A stretch of 64,000 bases of DNA, taken from Hemicordylus capensis (lineage: Eukaryota; Chordata; Lepidosauria; Squamata; Cordylidae). The DNA lies in contig NC_069657.1 in assembly GCF_027244095.1 (NCBI RefSeq), positions 134,001 through 198,000 of the forward strand, given 5' to 3'. Below, piece after piece: positions 49,501 through 61,500 of the stretch. The notes under the pieces were generated by a model that saw only the letters and a list, made by a program, of their open reading frames with translations, made no database searches and was not told where the DNA came from. How positions within the stretch are numbered: position 1 is the first letter of the stretch; each line of letters begins with the position of its first letter. Position numbers and translations under genes: made by a program.

Positions 49501-52500
49501 AGTTTGTGTTCCTTTCTGTTCTCTTCATTTGGACAGGCCTTCCAATTTCGGAAGGAAGTCTTCTTCCCTTTTATGCTTCCTTGATGGTACCCGTTAGCCA
49601 TGCTGGCATCCTCCTGGACTTAGTGGTACCTTTCCTCCTTTTGGGTATACAATCTAACTGGGCTTCTAGTATTGTGCTTTTGAGTGAGCTCCATGCACTC
49701 CGGAGCGAAGTGACTCTCCTGATTCCCCCCCTCAGCTTTCTTTTCACCACACTCCTCATTTTGGAGAAGTTTCCTCTTTTGAAATTCAAAATGTCTGTGT
49801 TAGACATCCGTGGTGATTCTCTCCCCGCATTTATCCTGAATTTGATGGCACTGTGGTCACTGTTCCCTAAAGGGTCGATGACACTGACATCACGCACCAG
49901 GTCCTGGGTGTCACTCAGAATTAGATCTAAGGTCGCCTTCTCTCTGGTTGGTTCCATGACCAACTGTTCTAGGGCACAGTCATTTAGCATATCTAGAAAT
50001 TTGACCTCTTTGTCCTGACTTGAATGTGAATTTACCCAGTCTATGTGTGGGTAGTTGAAATCACCCATAATTACAGCCCTGCCTCTCCTTGATGCCTCCC
50101 TGATTTCCTCCTGCAACTCCCAGTCACTGTCGGCATTTTGATCCGGAGGGCGATAGCATGTCCCCAGTAGCACGATTCCTTTCCGGCCTTGTATAGTCAC
50201 CCACAGGGTTTCTGTGGAGGACTCCTGTCCACCTAGGTTTTAAAGCTTGTTAGATTCTATCCCTTCTTTAACATACAGTGCTACCCGTCCTCCAAGGCGC
50301 CCCTCCCTGTCCTTTCTGTAGAGTTTATACCCAGGGAGAAGAGTGTCCCACCGGTTCTCACTGTTCCACCATGTTTCTGTTATGCCCACTATGTCTATTT
50401 CTGTGTTAGCAACCAAGCACTCCAGCTCACCCATCTTGGCTCGGAGGCTTCTGGCATTGGCATACAAGCACCTATACACGGAATCTCTCCCCTGATGTAT
50501 GCTATTCCTTTGACTCTTTGACCTGCTGGCACAGCCTCCCGTCTGCTCTTTATGCGGCTCTGCTCTGTCCCCATCTGTTTTATTTGAATTCTTTGCAGCC
50601 TCACACTTTAAAGGATGGCTTTTGCCACATGGGATACTGCCCAGCTCCCATCGGCTGTTCCCCAGGCGTCACTTTAAAAGCTGCTCTGCAACCTTTCTGA
50701 TTTTAAGTGCCAGCAGTCTGGTTCCATCTTGGTTCAAGTGCAGCCTGTCCCTTTTGTAGAGGCCTTGCTTTTCCCAAAATGTATCCCAGTGCCTAACAAA
50801 TCTAAACCCCTCCTTCCAGCACCAACGTCTCATACACTTATTGAAACCCCTCAACTCTGCCTGTCTCACTGTACCTGTGCGTAGAACAGGTAGCATTTCT
50901 GAGAATGCTCCCTTGGGGGTCCTGGACTTCAATACACTACCTATCAGCCTAAATTTGGCTTCCAGGACCTTACATTTCCTCACATCGTTGGTGCTGATGT
51001 GCACCACGACAGCTGTCTTCACCCCAGCACTGCCTAGGAGCCTATCTAGATGCCGCGTGATGTCCGCAACCTTCGCACCAGGCAGGCAAGTCACCGTGCG
51101 GTCAACACGTGGGTCACAAATCCATCTCTCTATACCTCTAATGATCGAATCACCAACTACAAGGAGGCCCCCACCCCCCAGAGTAGTATCCCCCGTGCGA
51201 GAGGATATGGGCTCATCATCCACGGAAGGGGTCCCTTCTAAAGGAGCATTTCCCTCTTCCTCGGACTGATGTCCTCCTTGCCCAAGACCTTCATTCTCCC
51301 TGACAGCAGAGGAGCTACCAGCCCTGGAGTGGGATGCCCCTATCACATCCCTGAAGGTCTCATCCACATGCCTCTCTGTCTCTCTGAGCTTCTCCAGATC
51401 CACCACCTTGGTCTGGAGGGAACGGATTTGTTCCCTGAGAGCCAGGAGCTCCTTGCACCGAGCACACACCCATGACTTCTGCCCATGGGGCAAATAGTCG
51501 TACATGTGGCACTCTGTGCAATACACTGGGAAGTGCCCCCTCCCCTGCTGACCTTCTATCTCCATACTGTTTTAGTTGGCTGTTTACAGTATTTAGGGAG
51601 CTTATTGTCCATTTATTAGATAGTTTATTAGGATAGGTCTCAGCTGTAATGGTCAGCTATTTAACTGTCCAAAAGGCCTTTCCCAAGAATATGAGGGAAA
51701 CGAGGGAGGGATATATAATTACGTTCTCTTCTCCACCAGGCTCCTTGTGAATTATATTTAAATTAAATTTATTTAAATTATTATTAATTAGTTATTATTA
51801 ATTATTTAATAATTATTAATTATTATTTATTATTATCATTATTTATTAAATTTATTTAAATTCATATTTCAATTAAATTATATTTAATTCTCTTAGCCAG
51901 TGTGTGTCCTCCAGGATTTGGTGGCAGAACTCTTGTGACGCTGCGAGAGTTCTGCAGAGGGAGGAAGAGAGGGGGCAGAAAGTGCTGGCGGTGGCTGGCC
52001 GGCGGGGGCGGGGGGGGGGGAGTAGCAGCGGTGGGTGGGTGAGGGGGAGAAAGGTGGCGGCGGCGGGAGGATGGGGGGGGAGAGAAAAGCCACAGCGGCA
52101 GCAGGCGAACGGGAGGGAGGAAAAAACGGCGGCGGCACGTGGGTGGCGGAGCCCCTCTTGGCCGTCCGCCGAGGCTCTGTGTGGGGGGAGGAAGGGGAGG
52201 GGGAGGGCTGGAGAGCGTGGGGCTGGAGGGAAGGGGAAGAGAGGAGAGACCGGGGCAGGAGGAAGAGGGAGGGGGAAACAGCCGGCCCCAAAGCGCGCAC
52301 AGATGCTCTGTGCGGGGTCGGCTAGTTAGAATTTAAAACATTAAAACTATTAAAACAAGGTCTAATTAAAAGCCTGGGTGAACAAATGCATCTTGACTGC
52401 CCGTTTAAATGTTGCAAGAGATGGGGAGGCTCTTCTTTCAGCAGGAAGTCTGTTCCAAAGTCTCAGGACAGCAATGGAGAAGGCCTATCCCTGAGTAGCC

Positions 52501-55500
52501 ACCAGACGAGCCAGTGGCAACTGTAGACGAACCTCTCCAGATGATCTCAGTGGGCGGTGGGGTTCATAGCAAAGAAGGCGTTCTCCTAAATACCCGGTCT
52601 CTATGGTCTCTCCGAGATGACTCAATCTGGCCACCTCATTCTGGACCAACTGCAGTTTCCGGACTATGCACAAAGGCAACCCCACACAGAGCGCATTGCA
52701 GTAGTCAAGTCTGGAGGTGACCAACATATGCACTACTGTTCTGAGGTCATTTATCTCAAGAAATGAACGCAGCTGGCATATCAGCCGAAGCTGATAAAAG
52801 GCACCTCTGGCCACTGCCTCATCCTGGGACACCAAGGAGAGTTTTGTGCCCAGAAGCACCCCCAGACTGCGTACCTGTTCCTTCTGGGGAAGTGTGACCC
52901 CATCCAGAACAGGGAGATAAAAACCATCTCCCGAGTTCCAACCCCGCACAATAAGTACCTCCGTCTTATCTGGATTCAGCCTCAGCTTGCTACCTCTCAT
53001 CCAGCCCATCACGGCTTCCAGGCAGGCATTTAGGGAGGTTGTGCCTTCTCCTGATGATGCTGACATGGAGAAGTAGATCTGGGTGTCATCGGCAGACTGA
53101 TAACATACTGCACCAAATCTGCTGATGATCTCTCCCAGCGATTTCATGTAGATGTTAAACAACATCGGAGACAATATGGAGCCCTGAGGGACACCATATC
53201 GAAGTTCAGGGTTTGTTTGTTTTGGGGTTTTTTTTTAAGAACAACAGTTCCCGAGAGACACCATCTGGAATCTGCCCGAGAGGTATGAGTGGAACCACTG
53301 CAAAGCAGTGCCTCCCACCCCCAACCCCCTCAGACACTCCAGAAGGATATTATGGTCGATAGTATCGAAAGCCTCCGAGAGGTCCAAAAGGACCAACAGA
53401 GTCACACTTCCTCTGTCCATTGCCAATTGGAGATCATCCATCAGGCTGACCAAGGCAGTCTCCACCCCATAGTCAGTCTAGAAGCCGGTCTGAGATGGGT
53501 CTAGATAATCAGTTTCCTCAAACACTGTCTGGAGCTGATTGGCCACCACCCTCTCAATCACCTTGCCCAGCCATGGAAGGTTGGAGACAGGCCTATAGTT
53601 GCTCAACTCTGAGGGATCCAGGGCAGGCTTCTTCAGAAGCGGTCTAGTAATTGCTTCCTTAAGGCTAGGAGGCATCCTGACCTCTCAGAGAAGCATTTAT
53701 GATCTCTACCAGACCTTCTACGACAACCTCCCTGCCAGACAGTATTAGCCATGTCGGACAAGAGTCAAGAGAACAGGTGGTGGGCTGCATCGCTCCAAGC
53801 ACCTTGTCCACATCCCCACGAGTCACAAACTGAAACTGATCCAGTCTAACCACACAAGTGGAGTCGCTGGACACCTCCAATTCAGACACTGCAGTAATTG
53901 AGGGGTCTAAATCCAAGTCGGCCTGGATACGAGAGATTTTATCCACACAAAAATCATTAAACACGTCACAGCGGGTAACAGATGGTTCCAAATTCTGATT
54001 CGAGGGAGGAGGAGCACTCACTAGCCCTTCACAACCCTGGACAGCTCCGCCGGACGTGAACTTGTGGATGCAATATGGGCCGAAAAGAATCTCTTCTTTG
54101 CTGCCCGTATAGCCAGAGCATAGATCTTCAAATGTGCTCTATGTTATAATCTGTCGGATTCGAGTCCTCCACTTGCGCTCCAGTCGCCTGCCTTGCCGCT
54201 TCAGCCCCCGTAGTTCTTCTGTATACCAAGGGGCCAATTTTGAAGCAGGTTGGAGAAGAGGCTTCGGTGCGATTATGTCTACTGCCCTGGTGAGTCCCAG
54301 TTCTCCACCAGGGCATCAACAGGATCACCAGCAGAGCCAACCCTAAATCCCTCCAAGGCTTCTTGGGACCCTATTGGATCTAATAACCTTCTTAGGAGGA
54401 CCATTCTAATGGACCCCTCACCCCTGAGAAGGTGGGGTGTGACTGTGAGTCCAACCGTAACCAGATGTTGATCCGTCCATGACAATGGGGAAATCTCCCG
54501 AGTCCCCACCCACAGAACACCACCCGGATCAGAGTGAGAGACCAGGTCAAGCGTGTGACCTGCAATATGCATCAGTTCCGAGACCCTTTGGGATAGGCCC
54601 ATAGTTGTCATGGCCGCTATGAACTCCTGAGCTGCCCCAGACAAATTGGCCCCGAAGTTGTCACTGAAGTCCCCCAGCACCACAAGCCTGGGAGACTCCA
54701 ACGCCAAACCCAAAACCAAGTCCATCAGTTCAGGGACTGCATCGGGCAGCGGGATGATCAGTACACCAAGAGAACTCGCAGTCTATCCCTGGTCCCCAAA
54801 CTTAGGTACACACATTCAATACGGTCAGACACTTCCACAGGGATCCTGGTTAGGGAGAAGTTATTCTTATAGACCACAGACACTCCACCTCCCCGCCCAC
54901 GTCCCCGTACCTGCTTCTCAACAGAATAACATGCTCCGCTCAGGGTCTTGTTCAGTCTTTATATTGTAGGTCTGCCAGATGTTCCTTGTATTTTTTTATC
55001 AAGGGTCTACCTGTCTCCCCGATATAAAGGTAAGGTAAAGTGTGCCGTCAAGTCGATTTCGACTCCTGGCATCCACAGAGCCCTGTGGTTGTCTTTGGTA
55101 GGAGGGGTTGACCCTGGCCGCCTCCCGCACAATGTGAGAAGATGCCTTTCAGCATCTTCCTAGATTGCTGCTGCCCGATATGGGTGCTTCCCATAGTTTG
55201 GGAAACAGACCAATGGGGATTTGAACCGGCAACCTTCTGCTTGTTAGTCAAGTAGTTCCCCACTGCGCCACTTAAGGTGACTCCCCGATATAAAACTGCC
55301 TGCATATTCCACCCCCTTTGACACTTCCCTTCATTGTTTTCACAAATCTTTGATTTTATGTCATTGTTAACTGCCCAGAGAGGAAAGTTTGGGCGGAATA
55401 CAAGTTAAATAAACAATCAATCAAGCAAACAAACAAAATTAATCTGGCACTCCTCCATTTCACATCACTAAATGCTGTCTCAAGGTCATCAGGGCAGTGC

Positions 55501-58500
55501 ATGTTATGAGAAACATCAAGGCAAAGCAGTGAATACAAGGTTATCCATGTTGTACACAGAACAGCTGCTATAAATGTCACAGAGGAAATGAGGGAAGTGG
55601 TGGGATTCACTGGCTACTGAGAGAGGGTGTGCATTCTGACTCCCTCCCCGACACCCACAAATTATGAGATGTGGGGATTTTGTCACAGGATTGGCTCTTT
55701 GCTGTCAGTTTGCTTAGTTACTGTCTTGAAGAACATGTTTCAGCCTGTTTTGTGTTTTGTTTTACGCATTAAAGAGGTCTTTGAGAAAGCCTGTGGATTT
55801 TGGAAAATGCATCTCTTGTCATTCTCTAAAAACAGACAGTCGGTATAGATCAGAGAGAGAGAGAGTGACCCTACCTGCATGCAGTTGGTGAACACGACGC
55901 AGACAGACATCATCTTGGAGAAGATCTTGAGCAGCTCTGGATTGGTGAGCATGCAGTCCTTCAAGCAGTTGTCCAGGAAGCTCGTATGGTGGCTGAGGAC
56001 ATCGTCGATGTTGGAGGCCTGTGCAAGGAAGGAGACAGACGATGCACCAACCCTCCCCTCCAGAGGCTGCCAGAGACAGCAGCCTGGACCATCAAGGGCC
56101 GCTGGATGAGCCAAAGCCACCCAGAGAGGAGGAGGAGGAGGAGGAGGAGAGCAGACCCCCTGAGCCGGGCATGGCTCCGTCTGCGTTCAGTCTCTTGGGA
56201 CTGACTCACAACCCCAGAGAATCCAGACGGAGCTGGAAGCAGTGGCTCCTTCCGCTCTCCTGGGGCTGCTGACCTCATGCCGGGTGGCCTGAAGGGGGGG
56301 GGGGCGCACCCCCCCCCAGGAGGAAGACAAGAAGCTGCATGCATGGGTTGGCCTTGAGCAGGACCGCCGCGGTCTGTCTCACTCACACTCCACCAAACAG
56401 CAGGCAACAGTGGCTCCAGGGCAAGGCCATTGGGTGGGGAAGGAATCTCGTTTCTAGTCAGCAAGAAAATGCCGAGGCCGGCCGCGCTCTCCTGGCAGCC
56501 AATGGATGAGACAGACACACACACACCCCCGGAGGGAGCAGCACTCGGGAGCGCAGCCGGGCCCTGGGCGGGGAGGAAGCCCCCTCGGGGGCAGAAGCTC
56601 CGCTCCGTTCCCGCCGCAGGCTCACCGACTTGAGGTTCTTCTCGAGCACGTGCCAGGTGGGCTCCATCACTTCAAACATCATGTAATACTGGATATTCTG
56701 CACAAAGTTGAGCATCCGCTGCCGGAGAGTGAAAGCACCAGCAAACCTGGGGGCAGAAGCAGGCCGTGAGCCCAGGAACCTCCCTCCACTAGAACAGAAG
56801 GAAGGGGTGGGCTGGGGGCCTGCAGAAGCACGCAGGGGGGGCGGGGGGCGCGAGCACAGAAGGCGCCTGCGCTGCTGCTGGGGGCTGGAGAGGAGCTCTT
56901 CCCGGGGCAGGGAAAAGAGGGCGCCTCCCCCCCCCGTGGCTCTCTGCTGAAGAGATTTGGAAACTAGTCGGGGGGGCCCCTTCGCAGCCGGGCCCCGGCA
57001 GGGCCACGCGGGCCAGCCCGAGAGGAGTTGCTCCTGGGGCCCCCTGCCAGCCCCCCGCGAAGCCCCGCAGGGGGCTCTGTTGTGCCCCGGCCGCCTTACC
57101 ACTTGGAGGAGTGGAGCGAGTGCTGCTTGGCGGCTTTGCTGCTCAGCCAGACGTTGCAGAGCTGCCGCTCCACGTGCTTGCAGTAGAACAGGTGGCGGAA
57201 GAGCATCTGGTAGCGCGTCAGGGCCTTCCTAGGAGGGAGGGAGGCAGGCAGGCGGGGAAGGAGGGCTGCAGGCAGCGGCTGGGGGCGGAGGAGGGGGCGG
57301 AGGCGCTGGCAGCCCCTGCCCGGACCCCCCCCCCGGGCAACCCAGCCGCTGCATCCTGCGAGGGAAGAGGGGCAGGGCGGGGCCCCCCGTAGTCCAGCCC
57401 CTCCCAGCCCCAAATTAGGGGCGTGTGTGTGTGTGTGTGTGAGAAAGTCCCCTGAAGGGTGCTGAGGCACGAGCCATGCCGCCCTCCCCCCCCCCCCGGG
57501 CCCCCCAGGCGCAGCTCACCTGTTGATGATCAGAGAGAGCGGCCACTTCACCACGTAGTCGAAGGAGAAGGCCTCCAGGCCGCTGAGGGAGAGCTCCGTG
57601 GGGTCGGCGCTGATGACCGCCTTCTCCTGCCTGGTCTCGATGGCCAGCACCCGCAAGAGCTGCGTGACGAGGTCGTGGGGCATCAGCTCGATCTGGGAGG
57701 AGGAGAGGCGGCCGTGAAGAGGCCCTGAGGGGGGCTGCCAGCTTCCTCCTCCGAAGGGCAGCCAGAAGCACCAGCAGCCACTGCCACACCTGCCTGGGCG
57801 GGCGGGCGGGCTGGCCAGGCCTGCGGCGGACTCTCCCACCCAGTCCCCACAGAGGGCTCTGCCTGCACCCCGACCGCTGTGGCTCGGGCCCAATCTGGAT
57901 GCGCAGAGGCCAGCTCCGTGCTGGAACCGCCCCACTGCCAGAGCGGTGGCTGCCGGCGGGGAGCGCCAGGGCCTTGAGGAGTGGCGGCGGCGGCGGCAGC
58001 GACCAGACCAGGCCGTGAGCCCCGCACGGCTGCTTCCCCCAGGCCCTCCCTGCAGAAGCAGAGCCTCTCCAGCCATCCTGCCCGGTGGCCCGCGACGGAG
58101 CTGCCCAACTGGCCCCGTTCTTGCCGGCCCCCCCGCCTTGGTCGCAGCTTGCAGAGGCCGGCACCTTCAGGTCATCTTTGAAGGGGTCTGTGTTGGCGGT
58201 GCTCATGCGCAGCGCCAGCTCCAGCAGCGCTTCCAGGCGGGGGGGGATGATCTCCTCCACCGGCTTCTTCAGCTCTTCTTCGGTGAGGTCCATGAAGTGG
58301 ACGTAGAAGTCGCCCTGGTCCATGAGGAAGTAATGCTTGATCGACCTGCTCGCCAAGAGAGCAAGAGGCCCTCAGCCCAGAGGCCCGGCCCCAGAGAGGC
58401 CGCCTCCGCTCCCCCCACACGGGCCATCGCCGGGGTTCAGCTTGCAGCAGCCGCTGTTCTTTGTGGCCCCAGAGAAGAGCAGCTTGAGGCACCAACCGGG

Positions 58501-61500
58501 TAGTCTGCCATGTCAGGAGGCAGGCAGGCAGGCAGGCAGCTCCCACGTCTCCCCAGACGCTTCCCCGGGGGGCAAGGGGCAGGCGGGGCCCCCTCGGAGC
58601 GGAAGGGCTCTCTCCTCTATCCGGGCTCCCCACAAGGGCTGGCCCTGCTGTGGTCAGAGGCCTCTCCCACGCCCAGCGCTGCCCCACAGGCAGGCAGACA
58701 GGCAGGCAGGCAGGCAAGGGGGCTGTGAGGAGGCACTTCCCCAAACCATCCTGCAACAAAGGCAGGCCCCGGTTCCCAGGATTGCTGCCCCCCCTCTCCA
58801 GCAATGCCCAGGGTGGCCTGCAACTAGCAATTAGGACACGGTCCCTGAGACTCACGCCAAGGTCAGGGGCCAAGCAGAGCCAAAGGCCCCAGGAGCGAGG
58901 CCGCTGCAAGGCCGCTGGCGGGGGTGGGGGAGTGACACGGCTGGGGCCGAGGGGGCCGGAGGGCCCAGCAGGAGGGCCTCCCCCAGGCCCAGCAAGGAGG
59001 CAGGCAGACTCAGGGCCCCAGCTCCCGAGGGCGCCTGGCCAGCCCTGTGGATGGAGCCCAGCGGCCCAGCTCCACTCGGGGGCCTGGCTGCCACTTCCTG
59101 CCCTGGCTGCAGTCCCAAGGGGGCCAAGCGCAGCCACGCCTCGCCCCAGCCGACCCCTGTGGGGCCAGGGCCAGGCCTGGGTCAGGGAGCAGCCCCAGAG
59201 TGCAAGCCTTGGTTTGCAGAGGGGAGGCTCCGTCGATGGCCCCCCCCCCGCCCAAACCCTTGCCAGCTCGGCCCTTCAAGGCCTGAGGCGAGGGCCCGTC
59301 CGCCTTCCCCAGGAGGAAGCAGACCTTAAGTGGGCCACGAGTTCTTTTTCCTCCATCAGGAAGTCCAGCAAGACTTTGCTGGCGTAGTTATAGGCCTTCT
59401 CGATTTGCTCCACATATTCGCGCTCCTTCAACGTATAAATGACCTCTTTGGCCACCGGACAGGTAACGTCGTGACCGCACTCCCGGACGACGTTCAAATA
59501 CTTCCCTACACGGAAGGAGAGAAGGATGGCTGGAGAGGAAGGGCGGTGAAGGCCGGGGAGCTCCCCTCCAGAGCAGCCCTGGCCCAAGACGCCAGGCCGA
59601 GGAGGCTCTCAAGAGCCCAAAGGGCCAGGCTGGAAACCCGCCCGTGCCTCCAACTGGGCCGGTCCTCTCCCCACACAGCCTATGGGAAGCAGCAGCTCAC
59701 CTGTGCTGAGGATTTTGTCTGCGATCTTCTGCAGGAAGGACGGAATCTGCGGCTGAACGATGGTGTATCTTTGGTCCCAGTACTTGTCATTGTAATCCTC
59801 CTGGATCTTCTCCTTCTGGAGCTCATGTTCTTCCACCATGAATTCACTGCAGCAGGGAGAAGAGTGGGGGAAGGGGAAGGCTGCACGGCAGGGAGGGGGC
59901 GGCCCCCCCATTTCCCAGGGTGCTGGCTGTGACCAGCAGGGCCTTGGAAACGGGCCCCTGAGCTGGGCCTCCCACCGTGTGAGCCGGCAAGCAAGGCAAG
60001 GCTCTCTCGGCATACCTGTACGGATCGTGGATGATGCCTCGGTAGATCCACCTCTCCAGGATTTCAAAGTAAGGGACGCTGGCGGCTTTGGTCAAGTAGA
60101 GGCACAGCTCCTGGGCTTGGCTGTCCCCCGTATAGTTGAACGTCTTGTCATGCAGCAGGCTGAGGGTGGAGCCTCCCAGGCACTCCCCTCGGTCTACCGA
60201 AGTAGCTGAAACCAGAGGAGGCAGACGCTTGGCGCTGTGCTCCGCGATCCAGCCCCTGCCGCGGCTCCGCAAGTGTCCCACTCCTGGGAACAAGCACTGC
60301 GTGGGAGAGACACACCCTTGGCCGGGCCGGCTAACCCAACGCGTGGAGGGAGGCCAGAGAGACTCCCTCGGGGCAAGCAGCCTGCCCCTTAAGTGCGGTG
60401 TCCTTTTACCCGGGGCTGGGAAAGAGGCTTGAAGCGGGGCAGTGCATGGACCTCAAGGCAGGCCTTGCCTGCTCCCCGGGGCCACATGCCGCCTCCAGCG
60501 ACTGCGGCGGGGACACCATGGGCGTGCCGGCACCACACGCGGGTCCTGGGGACGAGTGGTGCTGGCGAGCAGGTAAGGGCTTTTTAGAAAGAGATCCCGC
60601 TCCCCTCCCTGTGGCGCCGAACCGGATCGTGCACGCCGCTAGCTTAAGCCGCCCCTCTGGAGACAAAACCGATGCTAGTCGGCCTGAGCCAGCCCCGCCT
60701 GAGCTCCCCCTCATCTGCTCAGGCAAAGCCTCACTCTGCAGCGCAAGGGAAGCTCGGGCTGACGAGGGGGATCCAGCAGAGACGCTCTGCTCAGCCAACA
60801 GTCAGCCGTTGGGTGGCTGCAGCGAGACGGGCCTTCTTGGTCGCTGCCCCGAGGCTGTGGGACGCGCTGCCTGCTGGGATACGAGCCTCCCCAGCTCTGG
60901 CCATTTCTTAAAAACTTCTGAAAACACGTCTCTTCAGCCAGGCTTTCTCAGCTTTTTAAAACTTGTTGTTAAATTGCTCTGCTTATTTAATTGCTGTTTT
61001 ACGATGTTTTTAATTGTTAATTATTGCTTATACATTTATAATTTTCATTTTAATTATTAACTGACTTTAATGGTGTTTTAAAGTACACCACTCTAACCTT
61101 TTTGACAGAGCAGTATAAAAGCTTCAGTTATTATTTATTTATTTGATCTTTATACTGCCCTTCTGAGCTGGCTCAGAGTGGTTTACAATTAAACAACAAC
61201 AACAACAACAACACTCCTCATAGAGCCGGGTCTGGTTTCAGGGCACAGTCAGCCAGGAGCATGAAACAAGGATGCGACTGGGCGGGGAGGCAGGCAGATG
61301 TTCCAGCCACCGCAAGTCGGTCACCCGGCAGATGGTGGCAGGCACAGCAGCAGCTGCTGCCACCACCAGCCATCGTGAGACATGAAGCGTTGCCCCCCCG
61401 CCCCCACCCCCCAACCGGAGAACCACCCAGAGGGTCCCGCCTCCGCCCGCTCCTGACCAAGAGAGGCCAGGATCTCCAGGGTCCTCATGGTGGGCTGGAT

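Noticed and set aside
55218-55240. tRNA gene
   Set aside because: Only a box B-like stretch within a SINE body with target duplications; no cloverleaf or complete gene.
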